Below the pieces are notes generated by a model that had not been told where the DNA came from, searched no databases, and saw only the letters and a program-made list of their open reading frames with translations. Source: Aquincola tertiaricarbonis (GTDB taxonomy: Bacteria; Pseudomonadota; Gammaproteobacteria; Burkholderiales; Burkholderiaceae_C). Taken from it: a DNA stretch of 64,000 nucleotides. Within the stretch, counting starts at the first letter, position 1. Each line of letters opens with the position of its first letter. Position numbers and translations under genes: made by a program. This document shows, in pieces, positions 53,972-61,971 of the stretch. The stretch lies in assembly GCF_000969605.1 (NCBI RefSeq), contig NZ_JZUE01000001.1, forward strand, positions 1-64,000. Direction: 5' to 3'.

Positions 53972-54925
53972 TCAACGGCGTGCGCAGGCGCGCAGCGGAT
54001 CGAGCCGGGCGATGCCCTGGCGGCGGCCCAGGTAGCCCGGCGCCACCTGCTCCAGCGGCGCGGGCGTGATGCCCAGCGCCTGCAGCCCCGGCAGCTTGCC
54101 GGTGGCCACGTTGGGCACCTTCATCGAGTCGAGGTTGTCGCCCGACATCAGCGGCTCGCCCGGCATCAGCGACATCACGCCCGCCTGCAGCCGGCCCAGC
54201 GGGCCGGGCAGGCCGATCACCGGCCGCCGGTGGCCCGACCACTGGCCGGCCAGCTGCACCAGCTGCTTGAGCGTGTAGACGGTGGGGCCGGCGCATTCGT
54301 AGGTCTGGCCGATGGTCTCGGGCCGGTCCAGGCAGCGCACCAGGGCCTCGGCCACGTCGTCCACCCAGCAGGGCTGGAACTTCGCGTCGGCACCGGCCAG
54401 CGGCATCAGCGGGAATATTGACTGCAGACCGGCGAACATGTTCAGGAAGCGGTCCTCGGCACCGAACAGCACCGACGGCCGCAGGATGGTGACGTCCAGG
54501 CCCGACGATCCCAGCACCGCCTCGCCGGCGGCCTTGCTGCGCAGGTAGCGCGAAGGCGCATCGCTGGCCGCGCCCAGCGCGCTCACATGCAGCACCCGGC
54601 GTACGCCGGCCGCACGGCAGCTTTCGGCGATGTGGCGTGGCAGCTCGGCATGGGTGCGGCGAAAGGCCTCCTCGCTGCCGTGCAGGATCGCCACGAGGTT
54701 GATCACCGCGTCGCAGCCGGCCACCAGGCGGGCCAGCTGCTGCGGGTGGTTGACGTCGGCCTGCACCACTTCCACCGTGGGCAGCGAGCGTAGCCAGTTG
54801 CCGCGGTAGAAGCGGCGGGTGGGCACCAGGATGCGGCCACCCGCACCGCCACTGCGGCGCACCAGCCGCTCGGCCACCGCACGGCCGACGAAGCCGGTAC
54901 CGCCGAGCACGAGGATGTTGCGCAT
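53972..54925 (-). CDS. Atypical SDR, complex I NDUFA9-like
   Basis: 317-residue extended SDR with the Rossmann motif VLGGTGFVGRAVAERL at the start. VLHVSALGA and YLRSKAAGEAVLGSSGLDVT keep the YxxxK pattern weakly (Tyr-Leu-Arg-Ser-Lys). This is the bacterial group related to mitochondrial NDUFA9, also annotated as NAD(P)H-binding epimerase-like. Substrate unknown. GGAGAAC precedes the ATG. Between slt and cca, an arrangement conserved in Burkholderiales. Confidence 0.88.
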   Translation of the reverse strand: MRNILVLGGTGFVGRAVAERLVRRSGGAGGRILVPTRRFYRGNWLRSLPTVEVVQADVNHPQQLARLVAGCDAVINLVAILHGSEEAFRRTHAELPRHIAESCRAAGVRRVLHVSALGAASDAPSRYLRSKAAGEAVLGSSGLDVTILRPSVLFGAEDRFLNMFAGLQSIFPLMPLAGADAKFQPCWVDDVAEALVRCLDRPETIGQTYECAGPTVYTLKQLVQLAGQWSGHRRPVIGLPGPLGRLQAGVMSLMPGEPLMSGDNLDSMKVPNVATGKLPGLQALGITPAPLEQVAPGYLGRRQGIARLDPLRACARR

Positions 54926-54976
54926 GGGTTGTGTTCTCCGGAGATAGGAACTGCTGGATGAGGGAATGGGCGCGGC

Positions 54977-56989
54977 TCAGGGCAGGTCGCGGTCGCCGCT
55001 GCCGCCGGTGCGCGGGCCGATGGGCCCGCCCAGGCGCGGCTTCAGCGCGGGCGGCTTGCCCGTGATCAGCGCGCTGTAGACGGTGGCGTTGGACAGCACC
55101 TTCTTCACGTAGTCGCGCGTCTCGTTGAACGGGATGTTCTCGGCCCAGGCCGCGGCCTCGCTGGTGGCGCCTTCGCGCCAGCGGCGCGGGCGGCCGGGGC
55201 CTGCGTTGTAGGCCGCCGCGGCCATGGCCTGCGAGCCGCCGAAGTCGTCCAGCACCAGCTTGAGGTAGGCGGTGCCCAGCTTCAGGTTGGTGTCGCGGTC
55301 GGTGATCATGTCCTGGCTGTAGTCCAGGCCGATCTTCTTGGCCGTCCAGCGGGCGGTGGCCGGCATGATCTGCATCAGGCCGGAGGCGCCCACATGGGAG
55401 CGCGCATCCATGATGAAGCGCGACTCCTGGCGGATCAGGCCGTAGACGTAGCCCGGGTCCAGGCCGATGGCATTGGCCGCGGCCAGCACGTTCTGCCGCA
55501 GCGGCGTGGGATAGCGCTGGTCGAGGTCGATCTCGTTGCGGGTGCGGTCGCTGGTGTTGATGCAGCGGTCCCACACCTCGCGCTCGCAGGCCCACTGGGC
55601 GGCGGCCAGCAGCTCGCGGTCGCTCATGCCGCGCAGGCTGAAGTTCCATTCGCGCACGCCTTCGCCGCGCAGGCCCAGGCCGATGAGCTGCAGCGCGCGC
55701 TGCAGGCCGGGATGGTTGCGGGCGGCGGCCTTCTCGTCGGCGCTGAGCGGCGCGGGCGCCGGCGGCAGCGCCAGCGTGCGACCCAGGTCCTCGGTGGCCA
55801 GCTGGCCGTAGAAGGTCAGCGGCGAGGCGATGGCCTGCAGGATCTGCTCGGCCTCCCGGCGCTGGTTGTCGCCGCGCGGGCCTTCCACCGCGGTGGCCTT
55901 CAGCGCGCGCGCCTTCCAGTATTGCCAGCTGGCGTCGGCCTGTTCCTCCACGCCCATCTCGTCCACCGCCTGGGCGGCCATCGCCCAGCGCTCGGCGGCC
56001 GGGTATCGGATGGCGGCGCGAACCGCCCAGGACAGGGTCTCGTTGGTCCACTGCGAGTCGCCGGCGCGGGGCTTCTGCTCGCGCTGGCCGAAGGCTTCGG
56101 CAAAGGCGGTGACCGCATCGGGCTGCAGGCGCTGCGCATAGTTGCGGCCCACCTGCGACCACACCCAGCCGGCCTGGCCCTGCGGCAGCAGCCGGCCCCA
56201 ACGGGCGCGCAGCATCGCCACGGCGTTGTCGGGATCGTCGGCGGCCATGCGCACCAGGGCCACGGCGGTCACCTCGGCGGTGTCATGGCCCATCACCACC
56301 GACTTGCGGCCCAGCGGCTTGGCGGGCGAGGAGAAGGCCTCGGCGATGGCGGTGGCCGTCTGCGGGCCCAGCAGCGCGGCGGCCGAGCGGGCGGCGGCGG
56401 GCTTGTTGTATTCCGCCGCATCGCGGATGCGGGTCCACACGTCTTCCTTGGTGAACACCTTGGCCTCGAACAGCGTGCTGGCCATCAGCGCGCAGCCGTC
56501 GTCCATGTCGCGCTGGGCGCGCCAGGCGGGCAGGGCGGCGTCGCGCACCGGCTGGCCCTGCAGGTGGGCCGCCAGCAGCGCGTAGCAGGTCACCTGGCGG
56601 TCGTCGTTCATGCGAAAGCGCGGGAAGTCGCGCGACAGGTTGGCCCAGTCGCGCCGGCGGCCCAGCTCCAGCAGCCAGTCGTTGCGCAGCCGGTCTTCCA
56701 CGTAGCTGCCGGGCCAGCGGGCATAGAAGGCGTCCAGGTCGGCCTGCTGCAGCTCCACCAGGCGGCTGCCCATCTCCCAGTAGTCCACCCAGGATGCCAG
56801 CGGATGGCGGGTGGACTGGGCGGCGTCGCGCAGCGCCTGCAGGCGCACGCGATCGCGCTTGCGGGCGGCTTCCCGCGCTTCCAGCACCAGGCCGTCGGCG
56901 CCCTGGGCTTGCACCACCGGGGCGCACGCGGTCAACAACAGGGCGGTGGCCAGGCCGGTGAGGGCGGCGAGAAGGCGGGGCTTGGGCAT
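54977..56989 (-). CDS. slt: Soluble lytic murein transglycosylase (Slt70 type)
   Basis: 670-residue periplasmic enzyme with a lipoprotein-like signal (AALTGLATALLLTAC, lipobox LTAC), a long helical superhelix domain (about 30-470) and a C-terminal SLT catalytic domain (about 510-650). The catalytic Glu is in YGLIRQESRF, and ASGLMQIMPATA and AAYNAGPGRPRRW complete the signature. The enzyme cuts peptidoglycan making anhydro-muropeptides. Start ATG 56989 is taken at the signal; an in-frame upstream ATG adds 45 unlikely residues. Confidence 0.95.
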   Translation of the reverse strand: MPKPRLLAALTGLATALLLTACAPVVQAQGADGLVLEAREAARKRDRVRLQALRDAAQSTRHPLASWVDYWEMGSRLVELQQADLDAFYARWPGSYVEDRLRNDWLLELGRRRDWANLSRDFPRFRMNDDRQVTCYALLAAHLQGQPVRDAALPAWRAQRDMDDGCALMASTLFEAKVFTKEDVWTRIRDAAEYNKPAAARSAAALLGPQTATAIAEAFSSPAKPLGRKSVVMGHDTAEVTAVALVRMAADDPDNAVAMLRARWGRLLPQGQAGWVWSQVGRNYAQRLQPDAVTAFAEAFGQREQKPRAGDSQWTNETLSWAVRAAIRYPAAERWAMAAQAVDEMGVEEQADASWQYWKARALKATAVEGPRGDNQRREAEQILQAIASPLTFYGQLATEDLGRTLALPPAPAPLSADEKAAARNHPGLQRALQLIGLGLRGEGVREWNFSLRGMSDRELLAAAQWACEREVWDRCINTSDRTRNEIDLDQRYPTPLRQNVLAAANAIGLDPGYVYGLIRQESRFIMDARSHVGASGLMQIMPATARWTAKKIGLDYSQDMITDRDTNLKLGTAYLKLVLDDFGGSQAMAAAAYNAGPGRPRRWREGATSEAAAWAENIPFNETRDYVKKVLSNATVYSALITGKPPALKPRLGGPIGPRTGGSGDRDLP

Positions 56990-57139
56990 GGGCGGGCGGT
57001 GATGGGGTGGCGCGGCGGTGGGCGGCGTCAGGGCTGGAAGGCGGGTGCAGACACCCCGGACACGGGATGGCGGCAGTTGCATTTGAATGTAGCGCAGCGG
57101 TTGCGGCACCGGTTGACGCAGCACGGCCGCGAAGGCGGC

Positions 57140-58099
57140 TCAGTCCGGCTCGCCCACCGCCCGGCGCGTCTCGCGCGCCTGCTCGATCACCCAGTCGATG
57201 AAGGGCCGGAGCTCCGGGCGCTGCATGGCCGCCTGGCTGTGCGCCAGCCAGTAGGTGAAGGGCGATCGCTCGCGGCCGGCTTCGCCGAAGGGCTCCACCA
57301 GCTCGCCGCGCTGCAGCGATTCCTGCACCAGCGCCAGCCGGGCCAGCGCGACGCCCTGGCCGGCCAGGGCGGCCTGGATCTGCTGGTGTGTGTAGTTGAG
57401 GTACAGCCAGCGCAGCGGTTCCTGGTTGGGCAGGCCACGGCGGGCCAGCCAGTAGCGCCAGGTGAGGAATTCGGCGCTGGGGCGCGGGTCGTCCTCCTCC
57501 AGCAGCGTGTGGCGGGCCAGGTCGGCGGGCTCGCCCAGCGGCGGTGCCAGGCCGCGCTGGGCCTGCTCCGCCAGCGAATGGCCGACCACCGGCGTCAGCA
57601 CCTCGCCGAACAGCTTGGTGGCGCCGGGCGGCGCGTCCTTCGGATGGCAGTAACGCAGGGCGATGTCCAGCTCGGGGTCGTCCATCTCCATCACCACGTC
57701 GGAGGCGGAGATGCGGATGTCGATGTCCGGATGCAGGCGCTGGAAGGAGTGCAGCCGCGGGATTAGCCACAGCGAGGCGAAGGAGGCGAAGGTGGTGACG
57801 CTCACATGCCGCCGGCCCGTGGTGACGCGGATCTGCCGCACCGTCGCGTCCAGCCGGTCGAGCAGCGGCGCCACCGTGCGCAGCAGCGTCGCGCCGGTGC
57901 CGGTGAGCTCCACATGCCGCGTGCCGCGCAGGAAGAGCACCGCGCCCAGCTCTTCCTCCAGCGCGCGGATCTGCCGGCTGATGGCGGATTGGGTGAGGTG
58001 CAGCTCCTCGGCCGCGCCGCTGAAGCTCAGCCGGCGGGCCACCGCCTCGAAAGCCCGCAGCGGCCCCACGCCGAGCGGCCGCTGGCGCACTCTATTCAT
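57140..58099 (-). CDS. LysR-family transcriptional regulator (GcvA-like)
   Basis: 319 residues: an N-terminal winged helix-turn-helix (about 12-70: LRAFEAVARRLSFSGAAEEL and LTQSAISRQIRALEEELGAV) and a LysR substrate-binding domain. The RPLGVGPLRAFEAVAR start and the GTRHVELTGTG loop place it near GcvA-type members. Transcribed away from a DUF2917 gene with a 95-bp gap, the usual geometry for a LysR regulator and its target. No clear T-N11-A palindrome was seen in the gap. Confidence 0.92.
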   Translation of the reverse strand: MNRVRQRPLGVGPLRAFEAVARRLSFSGAAEELHLTQSAISRQIRALEEELGAVLFLRGTRHVELTGTGATLLRTVAPLLDRLDATVRQIRVTTGRRHVSVTTFASFASLWLIPRLHSFQRLHPDIDIRISASDVVMEMDDPELDIALRYCHPKDAPPGATKLFGEVLTPVVGHSLAEQAQRGLAPPLGEPADLARHTLLEEDDPRPSAEFLTWRYWLARRGLPNQEPLRWLYLNYTHQQIQAALAGQGVALARLALVQESLQRGELVEPFGEAGRERSPFTYWLAHSQAAMQRPELRPFIDWVIEQARETRRAVGEPD

Positions 58100-58133
58100 G
58101 ACCGAAGCGCATCAATCACCCCGCAACTCATCA

Positions 58134-58163
58134 TTCGACTTCCGGTGCTCAAGCTACCAGAAT
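58134..58163 (+). promoter_or_regulatory. Possible promoter of the DUF2917 gene
   Basis: TTCGAC (58134-58139) and CAGAAT (58158-58163) are 18 bp apart; a transcript would start near 58170, 25 nt before the ATG. The match to consensus is moderate. Confidence 0.35.
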
Positions 58164-58194
58164 TACCCTCATTCCACCTCCACCGGAGTATGTC

Positions 58195-58575
58195 ATGAGC
58201 ACTCAATTGATGAGCTTTCAGCAAGCTGCTGCCGCTTGGACGGTGGCCCTGCCCGCGGGCACCGCACGCCGGATCCCGGCCGCCAGCCACGCCCGCTGGA
58301 TCGCGGTGACACAAGGCCAGCTGTGGCTCACGCTGACCGACGCGCCGGAGGATGCCGGCGGCGACGTGTGGCTGCAGCCGGGTCAAGGCTTTGCGCTGGG
58401 TGCAGGCATGGAAGCGGTGGTGGAGGGTCGCGGCCATGCGGCGTTCCAGCTGCTGGAAGCGCCGGCACCGCGCAGCGTGCCCGGTCGCAGCGCCTGGCAG
58501 CGGGCCGGCGGCACGCTGGAAGGTGTGCGCCGCTCGCTGCAGTGGGGCGCGCCCGCGGCCACCTGCGCCGGCTGA
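58195..58575 (+). CDS. DUF2917 domain protein
   Basis: 126-residue protein with a small cupin-like beta domain: ARWIAVTQGQLWLTLTDAPE, GGDVWLQPGQGFALGAGM and the end AAFQLLEAPAPR match DUF2917. No histidine cluster for metal is obvious. Function unknown. CACCGGAG (58181-58188) precedes the ATG. It is divergent from the LysR gene and likely its regulated partner. Confidence 0.8.
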   Translation: MSTQLMSFQQAAAAWTVALPAGTARRIPAASHARWIAVTQGQLWLTLTDAPEDAGGDVWLQPGQGFALGAGMEAVVEGRGHAAFQLLEAPAPRSVPGRSAWQRAGGTLEGVRRSLQWGAPAATCAG

Positions 58576-58579
58576 GGCA

Positions 58580-58957
58580 TCAGCGGGCGCGGGGCCGGGG
58601 CGGCGCGCCCGCCCGCGCCTTCGCCTTGGCCAGCGCCGCCTGCAGCGCCAGGCGGGCCCACGGCGTCATCAGCGCCGGTGATTCCAGCGCCTCGGGCGGC
58701 ACCGTCCAGAAGCCCATCTGCACCCGCTTGCCGCCCCCGTCGTACACAAAGGGCTCGCAGCCCGCGGCCTCGAACCGCGGCTGCGTGTCGGCATCCGTCT
58801 TCAGGTACAGCCGCTCGTGGGTGAGGATGGCGATGAAGTGCTCGTCCAGGTACAGCCCATGGCCGCCGAACATGCGCTTGCTGCGCACGCTGCCCAGGGG
58901 AGCCATCAGCTCCACGCAATGGGCGACGAAGGGGTCGAGCGGGGCGGTGCTGCGCAT
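58580..58957 (-). CDS. TfoX N-terminal domain protein
   Basis: 125 residues with a TfoX-N domain: LMAPLGSVRSKRMFGGHGLY, FIAILTHERLYLKTDA and the C-terminal YDGGGKRVQMGFWTVPPEAL are typical. Unlike full-length TfoX/Sxy it lacks the C-terminal domain, so a role in competence should not be assumed. The C-terminal tail is Ala/Arg/Pro-rich. A -10-like TAGACT ends six bases before the ATG, with no Shine-Dalgarno. Confidence 0.85.
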   Translation of the reverse strand: MRSTAPLDPFVAHCVELMAPLGSVRSKRMFGGHGLYLDEHFIAILTHERLYLKTDADTQPRFEAAGCEPFVYDGGGKRVQMGFWTVPPEALESPALMTPWARLALQAALAKAKARAGAPPRPRAR

Positions 58958-58963
58958 GGGCCG

Positions 58964-58969
58964 AGTCTA
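58964..58969 (-). promoter_or_regulatory. -10-like TAGACT, leaderless start for the TfoX-N gene
   Basis: On the minus strand TAGACT is followed by CGGCCC and then ATG, the same geometry as at smg, azlC, tsaB and the gene at 51403. Confidence 0.35.
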
Positions 58970-58984
58970 GGCGCCGGGCGCGGC

Positions 58985-58990
58985 CACAAT
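58985..58990 (+). promoter_or_regulatory. Possible -10 element for the cyclo-ligase gene
   Basis: CACAAT lies 33 bases before the ATG at 59024, in the 66-bp gap shared with the divergent TfoX-N gene. Weak -35. Confidence 0.3.
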
Positions 58991-59023
58991 CGCGCATTTC
59001 CACCGCCGCCAGAGCACGCCGCC

Positions 59024-59626
59024 ATGCAGCCGTCCGACTTCAGCCTCGACCCGCCCCGTGACAAGAAGCTGCTGCGCCGACAGTTGCAGGCCGAGCGGCT
59101 GTCGATGATCGACCGGCATGAGCGTGCGATGCACCTGCAGCAGGTGCTGCGGGTGTGGCTGGTGGGCCGCAAGGAGCAGACGATCGGCGCCTACTGGCCC
59201 ATCAAGGGCGAGTTCGATGCACTGCCGGCGCTGTTCCGCTGGACCGAGGGCGCCCCCGAGCGCCGCATCGGCCTGCCGGTGATCGACCGCGAGACCAAGC
59301 AGCTGCGCTTCCATGTCTGGTACCCCGGCTGCCCGATGGAGGAAGACGCCTTCGGCATCCCGAAGCCCAAGGACACCGAGCAGTTCCAGCCGCAGATGCT
59401 GCTGGTGCCCTGCGTGGGCTACGGCCCCAAGGGCCTGCGGCTGGGTTATGGCGGCGGCTTCTACGACCGCACGCTGGCCGCGATCGAGCCCAAGCCGTAC
59501 ACCGTGGGCGTAGGCTATGCCCACGGCTACCTGCCCTGGCTGACGCCCGAGCCCCACGACGTGCCGCTGGACGCCATGCTGAACGAGGACGGCGTGGTCA
59601 CCGATGTGGACGCCGACGGCGCCTGA
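59024..59626 (+). CDS. 5-Formyltetrahydrofolate cyclo-ligase
   Basis: 200-residue enzyme (YgfA/MTHFS) that turns 5-formyl-THF into 5,10-methenyl-THF with ATP. RRQLQAERLSM near the start, TIGAYWPIKGEFD and the ATP-binding GYGGGFYDRTLA are diagnostic. It feeds the folate pool used by MetF, Fmt and purine synthesis, all encoded in this window. In many proteobacteria 6S RNA precedes this gene; there is no room for it here. Confidence 0.94.
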   Translation: MQPSDFSLDPPRDKKLLRRQLQAERLSMIDRHERAMHLQQVLRVWLVGRKEQTIGAYWPIKGEFDALPALFRWTEGAPERRIGLPVIDRETKQLRFHVWYPGCPMEEDAFGIPKPKDTEQFQPQMLLVPCVGYGPKGLRLGYGGGFYDRTLAAIEPKPYTVGVGYAHGYLPWLTPEPHDVPLDAMLNEDGVVTDVDADGA

Positions 59627-59647
59627 ACCCGATGCAGGAGTGATGCG

Positions 59648-60403
59648 ATGAAGCTGCCGATCCCGACCGCGGCCACCCTGTTGGCCCTGACCCTGCTGGC
59701 CGCCACGCCGGCCGCGCGCGCCGTGGTGCTGTACGACGCGGCCGCCGGTACGCTGCCCAGCGCGCAGGGTTGGTTCACCAGCAGCACCGCAGGTGCGGTG
59801 GCGGGCAGCCAGTCGGTGGCCGGCGGCGTGCTCACGATCGACTCCACCGGCGCGGGCGTCGTGGCCTTCGGCAACGCGCGCTTCAGCCCGGTGGCGCTGG
59901 ACGCCACCAGCGGCTATGCGGTCGACTTCTCGCTGAAGCTGCTGTCCGAAAGCCACGCCAGCGCCAATCGCGCCGGCTTTTCGCTGCTGCTGGTGGCCAG
60001 CAACCCGGCGCAGTCGGTGGAGCTTTCGTTCTGGGACAACCGGGTGTGGGTTCCGAGCTTCGATGCGGCCGACCCGGACCGCTTCGTGCAGGGCGCCGGT
60101 GCCGCTTTCGACACCACGGCCGCGATGACCGACTACCGCCTGGTGGTGCAGGGCGGCGGCTACAGCCTCAGCGCCGGTGGCCAGGCGCTGTTCAGCGGCA
60201 CGCTGCAGAACTACGCAGCCGGGGGCTCGCCGTACAACATGGCCAATGTCGTGTTCTTCGGCGACAACAGCTCGCGCAGCAGCGCCGCGGTGGCGCTGGG
60301 GGCCGTGTCGGTCAGCGCGGTGCCCGAGCCGGGCACCTGGGCGCTGATGCTGGCCGGCCTGGGCGCGGTGGCCGGCGCCGGCCGCTTCAGGCGCCGAGCC
60401 TGA
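59648..60403 (+). CDS. PEP-CTERM sorted exported protein
   Basis: 251 residues: a signal peptide (TAATLLALTLLAATPAARA), a beta-rich body of about 190 residues (FSLKLLSESHASANRAGFSL, VELSFWDNRVWVPSF), and a C-terminal PEP-CTERM anchor VPEPGTWALMLAGLGAVAGA followed by the basic tail GRFRRRA. Such proteins are processed by an exosortase (EpsH/XrtA-type) and linked to exopolysaccharide or biofilm. No exosortase is in the window. AGGAG precedes the ATG. Its 3' end overlaps metF by 17 bases. Confidence 0.9.
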   Translation: MKLPIPTAATLLALTLLAATPAARAVVLYDAAAGTLPSAQGWFTSSTAGAVAGSQSVAGGVLTIDSTGAGVVAFGNARFSPVALDATSGYAVDFSLKLLSESHASANRAGFSLLLVASNPAQSVELSFWDNRVWVPSFDAADPDRFVQGAGAAFDTTAAMTDYRLVVQGGGYSLSAGGQALFSGTLQNYAAGGSPYNMANVVFFGDNSSRSSAAVALGAVSVSAVPEPGTWALMLAGLGAVAGAGRFRRRA

Positions 60404-61223
60404 GCCGCCTGCACAGCTCCAGGGTCAGCGCGCTCTGGTTCATCGTGTAGAAGTGGATGCCCGGCGCGCCGCCGGCGATCAGCCGCTCGCACAGCGCGGT
60501 GATCACGTCCAGGCCGAAGGCGCGGATCGAGGCTGCGTCGTCCATGAAGCCTTCCATCTTCATCGCCACCCAGCGCGGGATCTCGATGCCGTCGCGCTGC
60601 GCGAACTGCGCGATCTTCGCGAAGTTGTGGAAGGGCATGATGCCCGGCACCACCGGCACTTCGGCGCCCAGCTTGCGCGTCTGCTCCACGAAGTGGAAGT
60701 AGGCGTCGGGGTTGAAGAAGAACTGCGTGATGGACGCACTGGCCCCGGCCTTGACCTTGTCGGCGTAGTGCTGCAGGTCGCGCGCGGCATAGCGCTGCTC
60801 GGGGTGGTATTCGGGGTAGGCCGCCACCTCGATCTCCCAGTCGGCGCCCTGCGTCTCGCGGATGAAGCGCACCAGCTCCGAGGCATAGCGGAACTCGCCC
60901 GCGGTGGCGGTGCCGCTGGGCAGGTCGCCGCGCAGCGCCACGATGCGGCGGATGTTCTGCGCGCGGTAGGTGGCCAGGATCTGCGCGATGCCTTCGCGGG
61001 TGGAACCCACGCAGGACAGGTGCGGCGCGGCTTCGAAGCCCGCGGCCGCGATGGCGCTCACGGTGGCCAGCGTCTTGTCGCGCGTGGCGCCGCCGGCGCC
61101 GTAGGTCACGCTGAAGAACTCGGGCTTCAGCGCGCCCAGGTCCTGCACCACGGTCTTGAGCTTGTCGTCGCCCACCGGCGTATTGGGGGGAAAGAACTCG
61201 AAGCTGATCGGCACGGTGTTCAT
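60387..61223 (-). CDS. metF: Methylenetetrahydrofolate reductase
   Basis: 278-residue FAD enzyme making 5-methyl-THF for methionine synthesis. VPISFEFFPPNTPVGDDKL, FFSVTYGAGGATRDKTLATV, RIVALRGDLPSG and the C-terminal APGIHFYTMNQSALTLELCR are diagnostic. The start is ATG 61223 (MNTVPISFE). It follows tlyA by 13 bp on the same strand. Placed with ahcY, it ties folate and SAM-cycle genes together. Confidence 0.96.
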   Translation of the reverse strand: MNTVPISFEFFPPNTPVGDDKLKTVVQDLGALKPEFFSVTYGAGGATRDKTLATVSAIAAAGFEAAPHLSCVGSTREGIAQILATYRAQNIRRIVALRGDLPSGTATAGEFRYASELVRFIRETQGADWEIEVAAYPEYHPEQRYAARDLQHYADKVKAGASASITQFFFNPDAYFHFVEQTRKLGAEVPVVPGIMPFHNFAKIAQFAQRDGIEIPRWVAMKMEGFMDDAASIRAFGLDVITALCERLIAGGAPGIHFYTMNQSALTLELCRRLRLGA

Positions 61224-61236
61224 GGTCGGTGTCTCG

Positions 61237-61971
61237 CTAGGTGCTTCGTGCATGCACGAAGAATTCGGTGTTGCCGTCGCCGCCGGCGATCGGGCTTTCA
61301 AAGTAGTCGGCCACCTGCAGGCCTTGGGCTTCGCAGGCCTGGCGCAGGCGCTGCTCCACCACCGGATACGACGCCGCGCTCTTCACCAGCCCGCCCTTGC
61401 CGATGTGCTCCGGCTGCAGCTCGAACTGCGGCTTGACCAGCATCAGCAGCTCGCCGGCGCCGGGCTGCAGCAGCGCAGCGATGGCCGGCAGCACCAGCGT
61501 CAGCGAGATGAACGACAGGTCGCCGACGATGAGGCCGAAGCGGCCGAGCGAGGCCTCCACGTGCCGCGCGTTGACGCCTTCCAGCGCCTGCACCCGCGGG
61601 TCGCTGCGCAGCCGCGGATGCAGCTGGCCATGGCCCACGTCGATGCCCACCACGCGCGCCGCGCCGCGTGACAGCAGCACGTCGGTGAAGCCGCCGGTGC
61701 TCTGGCCCACGTCCAGGCAGTCGCGGCCCGACGGGTCCAGCCCGGTGTGCTGCAGCGCGCCTTCCAGCTTGAGCCCGCCGCGCGACACCCAGCGCAGCTC
61801 GGCGTCGTCGGTCACCTCCAGCACGCTGCCCGGCGCCAGGTCTTCGCCCGACTTGCGCAGCACGCGGCCCTGGGCCCCCTGCATCCGAACGGCCCCGCGT
61901 TCGATCAAGCGCTGCGCCGCGGAACGCGTCGGCGCCAGGCCGAGTTGAACGATCAGCAGGTCAGCGCGCAT
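61237..61971 (-). CDS. tlyA: TlyA family rRNA methyltransferase/hemolysin
   Basis: 244 residues: an N-terminal S4 RNA-binding domain (DLLIVQLGLAPTRSAAQRLI) and an FtsJ-like SAM methyltransferase with CLDVGQSTGGFTDVLLSRGA and VVGIDVGHGQLHP. In mycobacteria TlyA makes 2'-O-methylcytidine in 16S and 23S rRNA; it was first named a hemolysin. The motif-I residue Gln in DVGQSTGG is Ala in most members. Its ATG lies 11 bases inside the end of the upstream toxin gene, so translation may be coupled to it. Confidence 0.93.
   Translation of the reverse strand: MRADLLIVQLGLAPTRSAAQRLIERGAVRMQGAQGRVLRKSGEDLAPGSVLEVTDDAELRWVSRGGLKLEGALQHTGLDPSGRDCLDVGQSTGGFTDVLLSRGAARVVGIDVGHGQLHPRLRSDPRVQALEGVNARHVEASLGRFGLIVGDLSFISLTLVLPAIAALLQPGAGELLMLVKPQFELQPEHIGKGGLVKSAASYPVVEQRLRQACEAQGLQVADYFESPIAGGDGNTEFFVHARST

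Noticed and set aside
54925-56201. The open frame that continues upstream of cca on the minus strand
   Set aside because: Only the part from 53966 on reads as CCA-adding enzyme. The upstream part is a shadow of slt and the NDUFA9-like gene in another frame.
58580-58957. Calling the TfoX-N protein and DprA a competence system
   Set aside because: The TfoX-type protein has only the N-terminal domain, which occurs widely without a competence role, and dprA is common in non-competent bacteria.
58958-59023. A possible 6S RNA gene upstream of the 5-formyl-THF cyclo-ligase gene
   Set aside because: 6S RNA often precedes this gene in proteobacteria and is about 180 nt long. Only 66 bp separate it from the divergent TfoX-N gene, and no long bulged hairpin is present.
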